The notes below the pieces were generated by a model, which was not told the DNA's origin, searched no databases, and was given only the letters and a program-made list of their open reading frames with translations. A DNA stretch of 64,000 bases from Agaribacillus aureus (lineage in GTDB: Bacteria > Bacteroidota > Bacteroidia > Cytophagales > Cyclobacteriaceae), in NCBI GenBank assembly GCA_030442055.1, contig JAUJEB010000014.1, positions 1 to 64,000 of the forward strand. Reading direction: 5' to 3'. Both the position numbers and the translations under genes were made by a program. Below are positions 36,674 through 44,979 of this stretch, in pieces; the stretch's first letter is position 1, and each line of letters begins with the position of its first letter.

Positions 36674-36685
36674 ATTTTTATAAAA

Positions 36686-37294
36686 GTGTTATCAAAAAAA
36701 GAGCAAAGAAAGGAAAAGACACGGGAGGCCATTAAACAGGCAGCGATAAAAGTCGCTGCTAAAGAAGGTTGGAATAACGTGACGATCCGCAAAATTGCCG
36801 ACGAAGTTTTATATACCCCTCCCATTGTTTATGAGTTTTTCGAAGGCAAAGATGACTTGTACCGTCACCTGGTTATCGATGGCTTTGAAAAACTAAAGTC
36901 ATCGACTTTTGCCGCTATAGAGCCGCTTGGCGATCCCGGCGATAAACTGGTAAAAATGGCGGAAGTGAGGCTTGACTTCGCTACAAAAAACCAGACCCTT
37001 CATCACATGATGTTTGACGCGGAAAATCCCCAATGGCAAAAAGAAGAACTCGTGAAGTCATTGCATTCGCTGAAAATGCTTGTACAGGATCTTTTAATCG
37101 AAATCTCGGGATCTCCGGATAGTGCCGAAGCGTATTTTCTCAATTTGATCTGCCTCATTAAGGGGTATACTTATTTCAATAACCAGTTGATACGCAACCC
37201 GAAAATGAGAAAAAAATTCTCCAACAAAGACGTAGACATGAAAATATTATTTCTGGATGCAATCAAACGATTTATAAAGAGTATAAAGTCTTAA
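36686..37294 (+). CDS. TetR/AcrR-family transcriptional repressor of the efflux operon
   Basis: 202 residues from a GTG start at 36686 (the translation begins MLSKKEQRKEKTRE). The helix-turn-helix lies at about 14-60 (EAIKQAAIKVAAKEGW, VTIRKIADEV, VYEFFEGKDDLYRHL). The C-terminal ligand domain is all helical, as in TetR proteins. It is the first gene of an operon: its stop is 2 bp before the adaptor gene, so it most likely controls that operon and itself, via the palindrome 12 bp upstream. Confidence 0.93.
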   Translation: MLSKKEQRKEKTREAIKQAAIKVAAKEGWNNVTIRKIADEVLYTPPIVYEFFEGKDDLYRHLVIDGFEKLKSSTFAAIEPLGDPGDKLVKMAEVRLDFATKNQTLHHMMFDAENPQWQKEELVKSLHSLKMLVQDLLIEISGSPDSAEAYFLNLICLIKGYTYFNNQLIRNPKMRKKFSNKDVDMKILFLDAIKRFIKSIKS

Positions 37295-37296
37295 AA

Positions 37297-38412
37297 ATGA
37301 ATAAACGAAAATTAATCATTAGTCTCTCCGGCGTCGTATTGCTGGTTGCTGGTATAGCCATTTCCAGAATGCTGGCTGGATCAGCGAGTCCAAAGGATTC
37401 AAATGCTCCCGCCGATATTGGCATTCCTGTCAGCACCGAAATTGTCAATAACGGTCCGGTAAAAGCCACCCTGGCTATTACTGGCAGGGTTATTCCGGCA
37501 GAAAAGGTTGAGCTTTATGCTGAAGTGTCAGGTATAGCCAACTACGGTGTGCGACCTTTTAAATCAGGTACCAGATTCTCCCGCGGAGACATCCTCTTAA
37601 GGATCGACGATAGCGAATTTAAAAGAGCCCTGGCTTCCAGCAAAAGCCAGTTTACAAATACCATCTCCAAAGTTTTGCCCGATCTCAAGCTGGATTATCC
37701 AGATTATTACCAGTCCTGGAAGCAATACCTGCTGGCGTTCAAAGTAGATCTACCTATCAAAAAACTACCTGAAGTGGACAATGAACAACTCAAATTATTC
37801 CTGACGGGAAGAGACATTTTTTCGGGTTACTATAACATTTTGGAGGCAGAAGCCAGGCTCAGCAAATACAGCATCCGCGCACCTTTTGACGGATCGCTTA
37901 CCGAATCATTTGTAAATCGTGGCGCTTTGGTAAGAACCGGCCAACAGTTGGGAGAATTTATTAAATCAGGACAGTTTGAAATGGAGGCATCTGTCATTCA
38001 TGATCATCTGAGATTTTTAAGTAAAGGTCAAATCATTACCCTATCTGCCATTAATGCTGCTAAAACATATGAGGCAAAGCTCATCAGGATCAACGATAAG
38101 ATCGACCCGGGCTCACAGCTTGTAAAAATCTATTTTCAACTCAATGATCCAAATCTTAAAAGCGGGCTTTATCTGGAAGGAAAAATAGGCGCTACCACCA
38201 TCAGTGACGCGGTTAAGTTGCCGGTTCAGGCTATCGTAGATGAAAGTCATGTATTTATTATCAAAGATGACAAGGCGGTCAAGTCAATGGTTTCGATTGT
38301 GGACCAATCCACCGACAGCGTGGTAATAGCCGGCCTGAAAAATGGTGACAAAGTGATTATAGACAAGAAAAACAGTGCTTTTGAAGGAAGCAGCGTTGTT
38401 GAAACGAACTAA
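37297..38412 (+). CDS. RND efflux periplasmic adaptor (HlyD/AcrA type)
   Basis: 371 residues. An N-terminal hydrophobic segment (about 8-28) anchors it. The lipoyl half-motif is VELYAEVSGIANYGVRPFKS, with GDILLRIDDSEFKRAL; the second half is YSIRAPFDGSLTESFVNRGALVRTGQQLGE. A beta-barrel and membrane-proximal domain follow (about 230-365). The alpha-hairpin between the lipoyl halves is modified, containing a non-coiled insertion (about 125-175). It links the RND pump to the TolC channel across the periplasm. 2 bp from both neighbours. Confidence 0.92.
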   Translation: MNKRKLIISLSGVVLLVAGIAISRMLAGSASPKDSNAPADIGIPVSTEIVNNGPVKATLAITGRVIPAEKVELYAEVSGIANYGVRPFKSGTRFSRGDILLRIDDSEFKRALASSKSQFTNTISKVLPDLKLDYPDYYQSWKQYLLAFKVDLPIKKLPEVDNEQLKLFLTGRDIFSGYYNILEAEARLSKYSIRAPFDGSLTESFVNRGALVRTGQQLGEFIKSGQFEMEASVIHDHLRFLSKGQIITLSAINAAKTYEAKLIRINDKIDPGSQLVKIYFQLNDPNLKSGLYLEGKIGATTISDAVKLPVQAIVDESHVFIIKDDKAVKSMVSIVDQSTDSVVIAGLKNGDKVIIDKKNSAFEGSSVVETN

Positions 38413-38414
38413 GT

Positions 38415-41400
38415 ATGAAGGGAGTAATCAAATTCTTTATAAAAAATGAGCTGCTTGTCAACCTGGGGTTGTTGCTGATCATTATTCTGGGCGTTATGAT
38501 GGCGCTGCGAATGAACTCTTCTTTTTTTCCGGCCGCTGATGAGAAATTCATTAACATCGAAGCCATTTACCCGGGAGCCTCTCCCCAGGAAGTGGAAGAG
38601 GGCATTGTGCTTAAAATTGAAGAAAATTTAAAAGGTGTCAGCGGTATAGACAGGGTTACCTCGACCTCCTCAGAAAACACCGCTCAAATAATCGTCGAAT
38701 TAAATTCAGGCGAAAATGCGGATTTGGTCCTACAGGATGTAAAAAATGCCGTAGATCAGATCAGCAATTTTCCGGAAGACATGGAACAGATGGTCGTGTA
38801 CATTCAGGAAAATCTCAATTTTACCGCCATGGTTGCTATCATCGGGGATGTGCCTCTAGCGTCTCTCAAGGAAAGGACAGAAACGTTTGAAGATGGCCTG
38901 AGAGCATTGCCGGACATATCCAAGATCCAAATCCAGGGCTACACAGAAGAGGAAATTGAAATAGCCCTGGAGGAAAGTAAATTGCGGGCTTACGATCTTA
39001 CCTTTGAAGATGTTGCCATAGCAGTGAGAAATGAAAACGTTCAATTGACCGGCGGTACGATTAAAGGAGTCAATGAGGTCATCATCCGCACTGACCTGAA
39101 ACAGTACAATGCCGATCAATTAAAGAATATTGTCGTTAAAACGCTGGCTGATGGTAATACTATTCAAATTAAGGATGTAGCCACTATCAATGAAGACTGG
39201 TCTGAAAATACCGATAAAGCCTATTACAATGGCAGAAGGGCTGTTCTCGTCCGTGTCAACACCCTGAACGAGGAAAATATCCTGGATGCCGCTGAGTCCA
39301 TTAGAGCCTATGTTGACGAGTTCAATGAGGAAAATACGGTAGTACAAGCCATTTTGGTAGATGATGGAACCAAAGTTTTAATTGAGCGGATTAATCTGTT
39401 AACCGAAAACGGGATTATCGGAGCCATTCTGGTGTTTATCCTGCTCGCCTTATTCCTTCGCATAAGGTTGGCATTTTGGGTTGCAGTAGGCATTCCTATC
39501 TCGTTTCTTGGCATGTTTATATTGGCCAATTTATATGGTATTACCATTAACGTGCTGTCACTTTTCGGTATGATTCTGGTTATTGGTATCCTGGTAGACG
39601 ATGGCATCGTGGTCGGTGAAAATGTCTTCCAGCATTATGAAAAGGGAGCATCAAAATTCAAGGCGGTGGTAAACGGTACCATGGAGGTTATTCCTTCCAT
39701 ATTATCGGCCATTACTACCACGTGTGTCGCTTTTGGTTTTTTCTTCTTCATTGACGGGCAATTGGGTGAATTCTTTTCCGATGTGGCCTTTGTTGTAATC
39801 GCGGCCATCGGCTTTTCTCTTTTGGAAGTGTTACTCTTTTTACCTGCTCATTTGGCCCATATCAAGGATCTTTCAAGGGATGTTAAACCCAACAGAATTA
39901 AAGAAAACATCGAAGCGCTTTTGATCAAATTCAGAGATATTGCTTTTAAACCAATCCTGGCCTTTGTACTTAAATACAAGGTATTCAGTTTTATGGCCGT
40001 CTTCGCTATTTTGATTATAACTTTCGGAGCTATCGGCGGCGGCGTCATTAAAACCACTTTTTTTCCAAACATTGAAGCCACCCGGGTGCAGGTATCCCTT
40101 GAGTTCCCCTCAGGTACCACCGAGTCGATTACGGAAAAAACCATGCTGGAAATTGAACAAGCCGCTCTTGACCTGGAAAAGCAATATGAAAATGAGCTCG
40201 GCCAGGAAATTATCAAAGACCGGGAGATCATTCTGGGTCCGGGAAGTAACAAGGGGCTAGCCACCTTTTACCTGGCCTCTTCTGAAGAGCGGGACCTTCG
40301 CAGCTTCCAGATTGCCAACGACTTACGGGATGCAGTAGGCCCAATCCCCGGTGTTGAACAATTGAGTTTTGAAACTTCCACACCATTTGGCAAACCGCTC
40401 GATGTATCTTTTGCCGGGGAAAACTTTGAACGGATCAGAAGTGCCGTCAAGGACTTTAAGGCTGAAGTTATTAAAACTAATATGGTGAAAGACATTGTAA
40501 CCAATGACCGGGCAGATCAGCCGGAAGTAAATGTAAACCTTAATGAAACAGGAAGAGCCCTCGGACTAACCCCCCGCTACGTGATTCAGCAGATTAGAAA
40601 TGGCTTTTTCGGCTTTGAAGCACAACGGCTGCAACGCGGAAACGACGAGGTAAAAGTCTGGGTACGTTATGACCTGGAAAACCGGGACAGTATTGAAGAA
40701 CTTAAGGATATGCGTATCAAAACGCCTGACGGTAATTTGGTACCTGTGGGCATGGTGGCGGATATTGTGCCAGTCAAGGGCCTTATCTCACTTAACCATT
40801 TGGATGGCAAAAAACAAATCACGGTACAAGGGGAACTGGCATCTTTTGACGTTTCTTCCACTGAAATGATCAATAAAGTTACCAGCGACGTAATTCCTAT
40901 CATAGCGGCCCGCTATCCGGACATAAAAATTTCCCTGGAGGGGCAGCAAAGAACGACGGGAAAATTAGCCAGTTCCATTAAGCTGGTCGGGCCGATCACG
41001 TTGCTGATTATGATTTCGCTGTTGATCATTACTTTCCGATCTGTAAGCCAGGCAGTTGCGTTGTTAATGATCGTTCCGTTTGGCATCATTGGAGCTGGCT
41101 GGGGACATTTTATACATGGCCAAGCTTTTAGTCTTTTATCGTTCCTAGGGTTTATAGCCCTGATCGGTGTTATTATCAATGACGGCCTGGTTTACGTTAA
41201 CACCTTCAACAGGAATTTACAACAGGGAATGGCCTATGATGATGCTTTGATGGAAACGGCGCTTTCCCGCTTCAGGCCTATTTTCCTGACGACCATCACT
41301 ACGTCAGCCGGTCTGGCACCACTTATATTGGAAAAAAGTTTTCAGGCACAATTTCTCATCCCAATGGCTATTACTATCGCCTATGGATTGCTGGTAGGAT

Positions 41401-41558
41401 CTTTCATTTTGATGTTGATTCTACCGATAACCATGTCGATGTTTAATCGCGCTAAAGTTTACCTGAGCTGGCTGTGGGAAGGTCACAAGCCCGCTATCGA
41501 AGAAGTTGAAAAAGCCGTGATCCGAAAACGAAACGAAAAAGAATATGAAAGTATTTAA
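38415..41558 (+). CDS. RND-family efflux pump inner-membrane permease
   Basis: 1047 residues, the standard length. Twelve transmembrane helices with two large periplasmic loops. Helix 4 carries the proton-relay acidic pair in VIGILVDDGIVVGENV; other family marks are AIYPGASPQEVEEGI (porter domain start), SFLGMFILANLYGI and, in the second half, FGIIGAGWGHFIHG, GFIALIGVIINDGLVYV and RPIFLTTITTSAGLAPLI. It exports hydrophobic compounds using the proton gradient. The stop lies 14 bp inside the TolC-like gene, implying coupled translation. Substrate not predictable. Confidence 0.96.
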   Translation: MKGVIKFFIKNELLVNLGLLLIIILGVMMALRMNSSFFPAADEKFINIEAIYPGASPQEVEEGIVLKIEENLKGVSGIDRVTSTSSENTAQIIVELNSGENADLVLQDVKNAVDQISNFPEDMEQMVVYIQENLNFTAMVAIIGDVPLASLKERTETFEDGLRALPDISKIQIQGYTEEEIEIALEESKLRAYDLTFEDVAIAVRNENVQLTGGTIKGVNEVIIRTDLKQYNADQLKNIVVKTLADGNTIQIKDVATINEDWSENTDKAYYNGRRAVLVRVNTLNEENILDAAESIRAYVDEFNEENTVVQAILVDDGTKVLIERINLLTENGIIGAILVFILLALFLRIRLAFWVAVGIPISFLGMFILANLYGITINVLSLFGMILVIGILVDDGIVVGENVFQHYEKGASKFKAVVNGTMEVIPSILSAITTTCVAFGFFFFIDGQLGEFFSDVAFVVIAAIGFSLLEVLLFLPAHLAHIKDLSRDVKPNRIKENIEALLIKFRDIAFKPILAFVLKYKVFSFMAVFAILIITFGAIGGGVIKTTFFPNIEATRVQVSLEFPSGTTESITEKTMLEIEQAALDLEKQYENELGQEIIKDREIILGPGSNKGLATFYLASSEERDLRSFQIANDLRDAVGPIPGVEQLSFETSTPFGKPLDVSFAGENFERIRSAVKDFKAEVIKTNMVKDIVTNDRADQPEVNVNLNETGRALGLTPRYVIQQIRNGFFGFEAQRLQRGNDEVKVWVRYDLENRDSIEELKDMRIKTPDGNLVPVGMVADIVPVKGLISLNHLDGKKQITVQGELASFDVSSTEMINKVTSDVIPIIAARYPDIKISLEGQQRTTGKLASSIKLVGPITLLIMISLLIITFRSVSQAVALLMIVPFGIIGAGWGHFIHGQAFSLLSFLGFIALIGVIINDGLVYVNTFNRNLQQGMAYDDALMETALSRFRPIFLTTITTSAGLAPLILEKSFQAQFLIPMAITIAYGLLVGSFILMLILPITMSMFNRAKVYLSWLWEGHKPAIEEVEKAVIRKRNEKEYESI

Positions 41559-42867
41559 ATATATTTCAGGATTCCTGATTTTCCTTGCCTTCACTGGTAC
41601 GCTTTACGCACAAAACCAGCCGGCCATGGGCATTGAGGAAGTTATTGTCCTGGCACTTGAGAAAAATTTTGATATCAAAATTGCTAAAAATAATACAGTC
41701 ATCAGTAAAAACAATGCCGAGCCGGGTAACGCGGGATACCTGCCTACCGTATCGCTTTCAGCCGGCTACAATTATTCATCCAATGACACCAAAACCGAAT
41801 TTGCCGATCCCAGCCAGCCTGCTATTGACGCCAATGGCGCAGTTACTGAGAATTTAAATGCAGATTTAAAAGTAAGTTACAATATATTCAGTGGGGGAAG
41901 CCGGAACTTTACTTACCAGCAATTGAAAAACCAAAGTTATCAAAGTCAGCTGGAAGAAAGGCAAAACATAGAGCAGGTAGTTTTGGAGGTGATCAACCGG
42001 TTTTTGGAAGCAGTGAGTCTTTATGATGCTTTTAACATTAGCCAGGAATCTATGCAGATCTCACTGGACCGGTTTGAGCGTGCCAAAGAAAACTATGCGG
42101 CAGGCAATTTCAGCAGACTTGAATTACTCAATGCGGAAGTCGACCTGAGAAATGATAGCAGTAATCTTATCCAATCGAAACTAGCTTACCAAAAATCACT
42201 TAAAACGCTTAATAACACCATTGGGATAAGACCTGACTCTTCTTACAACATCAAAGGCGATTTTGATTATCAGGAAGACCTGACAGCAGGTGCCTTAATA
42301 GATAAGGCCCTGGAGCAAAACTCAGACTATCTGGTTTCCCGTACTTCATTGGTCAACAATGAGTTGGACTTAAAAATAAACAGAGGCTCGTTGTATCCAT
42401 CCCTGGATTTTTCAGGTGGATATGGCTTCGGAAAAACTTCTTATGACGCAAATTTTCTCAATTCCACTGAAAACCTTGGATGGAATGCCGGCTTAACATT
42501 ATCATTTAATGTCTTTGACGGCGGGCGGGTAAAGCGTGCTATGCAAAACAGCCAAATCCGGATTGAATCACAGCAAATAGCCATCGAAAAAACCGAGAAC
42601 ACGATAAAAACGAATATTTTAAATACTTATGATGATTTCGTGACTAATCTTGAATTGCTGGCATTAACCCAACGAAACCTGGAATCATCGACCGTTAACT
42701 ACCAAAGAAGCCAGGAGGCCTTTGGCACCGGCCAGGTCACTGGTCTTGAGTTGCGAGAGGCTCAGCTCAACCTCATCAATGCAAAGTATGACTTAAGCCT
42801 ACAACGCATTCAAACCAAGCTCTCCGAAGTCAGTCTGTATTTTTACAGTGGAGGGCTTGTGGAATAG
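41545..42867 (+). CDS. TolC-family outer-membrane efflux channel
   Basis: 440 residues. A signal peptide (about 1-22, ending TLYAQ) precedes two similar halves, each with a long helical pair and short beta strands: GYLPTVSLSAGYNYSSND and SLYPSLDFSGGYGFGKT mark the strand regions. Typical motifs include LNAEVDLRNDSSNLIQSKLAYQ and REAQLNLINAKYDL. It forms the trimeric exit duct for the RND pump encoded just upstream (overlap 14 bp). A terminator hairpin follows about 50 bp downstream. Confidence 0.94.
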   Translation: MKVFKYISGFLIFLAFTGTLYAQNQPAMGIEEVIVLALEKNFDIKIAKNNTVISKNNAEPGNAGYLPTVSLSAGYNYSSNDTKTEFADPSQPAIDANGAVTENLNADLKVSYNIFSGGSRNFTYQQLKNQSYQSQLEERQNIEQVVLEVINRFLEAVSLYDAFNISQESMQISLDRFERAKENYAAGNFSRLELLNAEVDLRNDSSNLIQSKLAYQKSLKTLNNTIGIRPDSSYNIKGDFDYQEDLTAGALIDKALEQNSDYLVSRTSLVNNELDLKINRGSLYPSLDFSGGYGFGKTSYDANFLNSTENLGWNAGLTLSFNVFDGGRVKRAMQNSQIRIESQQIAIEKTENTIKTNILNTYDDFVTNLELLALTQRNLESSTVNYQRSQEAFGTGQVTGLELREAQLNLINAKYDLSLQRIQTKLSEVSLYFYSGGLVE

Positions 42868-42919
42868 GTTTTAATCTGACTTTGTTTAAAAGTTGAGTTA
42901 CAAACTCCACGCCAGGGAA

Positions 42920-42957
42920 TCCTTGTTGCAAACAAGGACTATTTAATTCTTTTTTTA
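42920..42957 (+). terminator. Terminator of the TetR-RND-TolC operon
   Basis: An 8-bp perfect stem TCCTTGTT/AACAAGGA with 3-nt loop GCA (42920-42938), then an AT-rich stretch with the T-run TTCTTTTTTT from 42947. The 9-nt gap between stem and main T-run weakens the call. Confidence 0.5.
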
Positions 42958-42988
42958 ATGAAATTACTGGGTGGGTTGCAGACCCGCA

Positions 42989-43561
42989 CTAATATAATAG
43001 CGTTTCGACCCTGGCCCTTAAAACCGGCAATAATTCGGCTTCAAACCAGGGATTTTTCCTAAGCCATATATTATTTCTGGGTGATGGGTGTGGTAATGGC
43101 ATTATCCCGGGACCATACTCCCGGTAGGATTTTACGGTTTCAGTCAACGTATTTTTGATACGATCTTTCAGATAGTACTGCTGTGCGTATTGACCGATCA
43201 AAACAACCAGATCAATCTTTTCCAATCTATCGAAAATCTGCCCGTGCCACTGTGGCGCACATTCCGGTCGGGGAGGTAAATCGCCTGACTTGCCTTTTCC
43301 CGGATAACAAAAGCCCATGGGTATAAATGCCAGCTTGTCCGGGTTATAAAATGTTTCATCATCCACATTTAACCAGGCTCTAAGCCGATTGCCGCTGGGA
43401 TCATCCCATGGTATACCCGTTTCATGCACTTTCTTTCCCGGCGCTTGGCCGACGATGGCAATGCCGGCACCTTCATCAAACTGGAATACGGGATTCGGTC
43501 CCAAAGGAAGGTGATCAATGCAAATTTGACAGGCTTTTATTTCTTGCTTAAATTTTTCCAA
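42989..43561 (-). CDS. Uracil-DNA glycosylase superfamily protein
   Basis: 190 residues. Landmarks: ACQICID near the N-terminus (Cys-x-x-Cys), IVGQAPGKKVHETGIPWDDPSGNRLRAWL (motif A with GQAPG), FIPMGFCYPGKG, DLVVLIGQYAQQYYL and PLPHPSPRN (His in the second motif). The UDG superfamily excises uracil from DNA in base excision repair. It resembles the short Bacteroidota UDG-like proteins. The cysteines might hold an Fe-S cluster as in families 4/5, but I cannot place all four ligands. Monocistronic. Confidence 0.9.
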   Translation of the reverse strand: MEKFKQEIKACQICIDHLPLGPNPVFQFDEGAGIAIVGQAPGKKVHETGIPWDDPSGNRLRAWLNVDDETFYNPDKLAFIPMGFCYPGKGKSGDLPPRPECAPQWHGQIFDRLEKIDLVVLIGQYAQQYYLKDRIKNTLTETVKSYREYGPGIMPLPHPSPRNNIWLRKNPWFEAELLPVLRARVETLLY

Positions 43562-43638
43562 AATCAGTTAAGTATAATCTATGAAAGTTAACGGGTTAGT
43601 CAATATTTGGTTAACACGTGCTTTGGCAAGCCTTTAAC

Positions 43639-44148
43639 CTATCGCCTGATCTTAAACCCAATCGGTTCCCTCGGTTTGGATCGTTCACCAACTAATTGTT
43701 TTAACACCTGAAAAATCTGTTTGATATTTTTGTCATGATTTATCCCTTTTCTTTCCAGTTGTTCAATCTTTAACAAAATATCTTTTTGCGTAACAATCAT
43801 CTCCCGCATTTTGGTAAATATTCTGATTATCTGAATGCTGACGTTGTTGGCTCTTTCGCTACTCAATACATTGGCTAGCATCAATATACCATGCTCTGTT
43901 AATACCGTGGGTAAAACCCTGCTTTTATTGGAAATATTTGCGGTCGCAAAATGCGACCGCAAATCATCCGTTTCTTGTTTTGATAATTGAAACATAAAAT
44001 CTTCAGGAAATTTATTGATGTTTCTTTTTACCTGTTCTCCAAGTCGCTTATTTTCAACACCGTAGAGATCTGCTAAATCTCTATCCAACATTACTTTTTG
44101 TCCCCTAATAAGGTAAATTTTTTGCACTATTGTTCGCTCTTGTATCAC
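43639..44148 (-). CDS. ORF6N-domain DNA-binding protein
   Basis: 169 residues. The ORF6N domain (about 5-95) is recognised by IYLIRGQKVMLDRDLADLYGVENKRLGEQVKRN, FPEDFMFQLSKQE and RSHFAT region followed by LTEHGILMLANVLSS (residue text shortened). The C-terminal part is a short coiled coil (about 115-150) plus a basic tail. ORF6N occurs in phage anti-repressors and in many Bacteroidota chromosomes as an apparent mobile accessory gene. It sits beside a broken RadC/JAB gene, another family common in mobile regions, suggesting a small accessory patch. Confidence 0.88.
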   Translation of the reverse strand: MIQERTIVQKIYLIRGQKVMLDRDLADLYGVENKRLGEQVKRNINKFPEDFMFQLSKQETDDLRSHFATANISNKSRVLPTVLTEHGILMLANVLSSERANNVSIQIIRIFTKMREMIVTQKDILLKIEQLERKGINHDKNIKQIFQVLKQLVGERSKPREPIGFKIRR

Positions 44149-44344
44149 CGTTATTCGTTAAAGTTTTTCATTGAGTTCCAAAAGGATCGCAACATTAATT
44201 CAAAAAGATGGGGGAGCTTGGGTAGGTTAGCGAGAATCATAAAACTAACTATTTTTCACTAAGTTTCAAACGAAAACAGATTCGACCTATATTTTTTGAG
44301 ACAACCATCCCCAACCCCAACCCAAAATACCTATATTTGAAACC

Positions 44345-44783
44345 ATGAATGTCCGCCTCACAAAGGAGCAAAAGATCAAGATCCTCAATTCTGAGGACGT
44401 GTACAAAGTAATGCAACAGGTCTTGTTACGCGAGAATAAAATCCGCAGAAGCCAGGAGCACTTCTGGGTTGTTGGACTGGATACGCCTAACAAAATCCTT
44501 TTTGTTAGGCGTATCCAATTCCATGCAAGTAGATCCCAAAGAGATTTTTCGAATGGCCATCTACAAGATGGCTGTAAGCATGATCCTGATTCACAATCAC
44601 CCAAGCGGGGAGCTTAGCCCATCGGAGGCGGATATGGACATGACAGATCGTTTAATAAAGTCCGGCGAACTGCTAGGCATTCAGGTGATTGACCATCTGA
44701 TTATTTCAGAAAAGCATTATCTGAGTTTTGATCGCGAGGGCCTCATGGACGAATTAAGAAGCAGTGACAAATACAAATTGTAA
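44345..44783 (+). pseudogene. RadC/JAB (MPN) domain protein, broken by a frameshift
   Basis: The 5' part (44345 to about 44505) reads MNVRLTKEQKIKILNSEDVY and HFWVVGLDTPNKILFV in one frame; the 3' part (about 44515-44783) continues in another frame with NSMQVDPKEIFRMAIYK, MILIHNHPSGELSPSEAD (the JAMM zinc motif HxHPSG...D intact) and IQVIDHLIISEKHYLSF. Together they make an ordinary about 145-residue RadC-like protein. The break falls exactly inside a perfect 18-bp palindrome (44478-44517). Without slippage both fragments would be non-functional; a sequencing or assembly fault is the alternative. Confidence 0.85.
44478..44517. repeat. Perfect 18-bp inverted repeat at the radC break
   Basis: Left arm 44478-44495 (TGGATACGCCTAACAAAA), loop TCCT, right arm 44500-44517 its exact reverse complement. 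The left arm is normal coding sequence (Leu-Asp-Thr-Pro-Asn-Lys), whereas the right arm replaces the sequence expected for the conserved strand after Ile-Leu-Phe-Val, so the right arm looks copied from the left. Confidence 0.95.
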
Positions 44784-44979
44784 ACACTAGTATTTGGCTG
44801 CCTCTATACTCTTGGTTGCTTGGAACTTAAAAAGTCAACTATTAAAAAGTTTTAATTTTTATCTATTACGGTCTTATACTTTATACTTAAAGCGTTAGAA
44901 AATGTAAAAATCAAATTTCCCAAGAATTTGCACTAAAAATTAGCTTCAAAACCGAATTCTATGCATTTTGTGTAAATAT

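Noticed and set aside
44287-44604. 105-residue minus-strand frame over the radC palindrome
   Set aside because: Exists only because the palindrome and the frameshift leave the antisense frame open; no family features.
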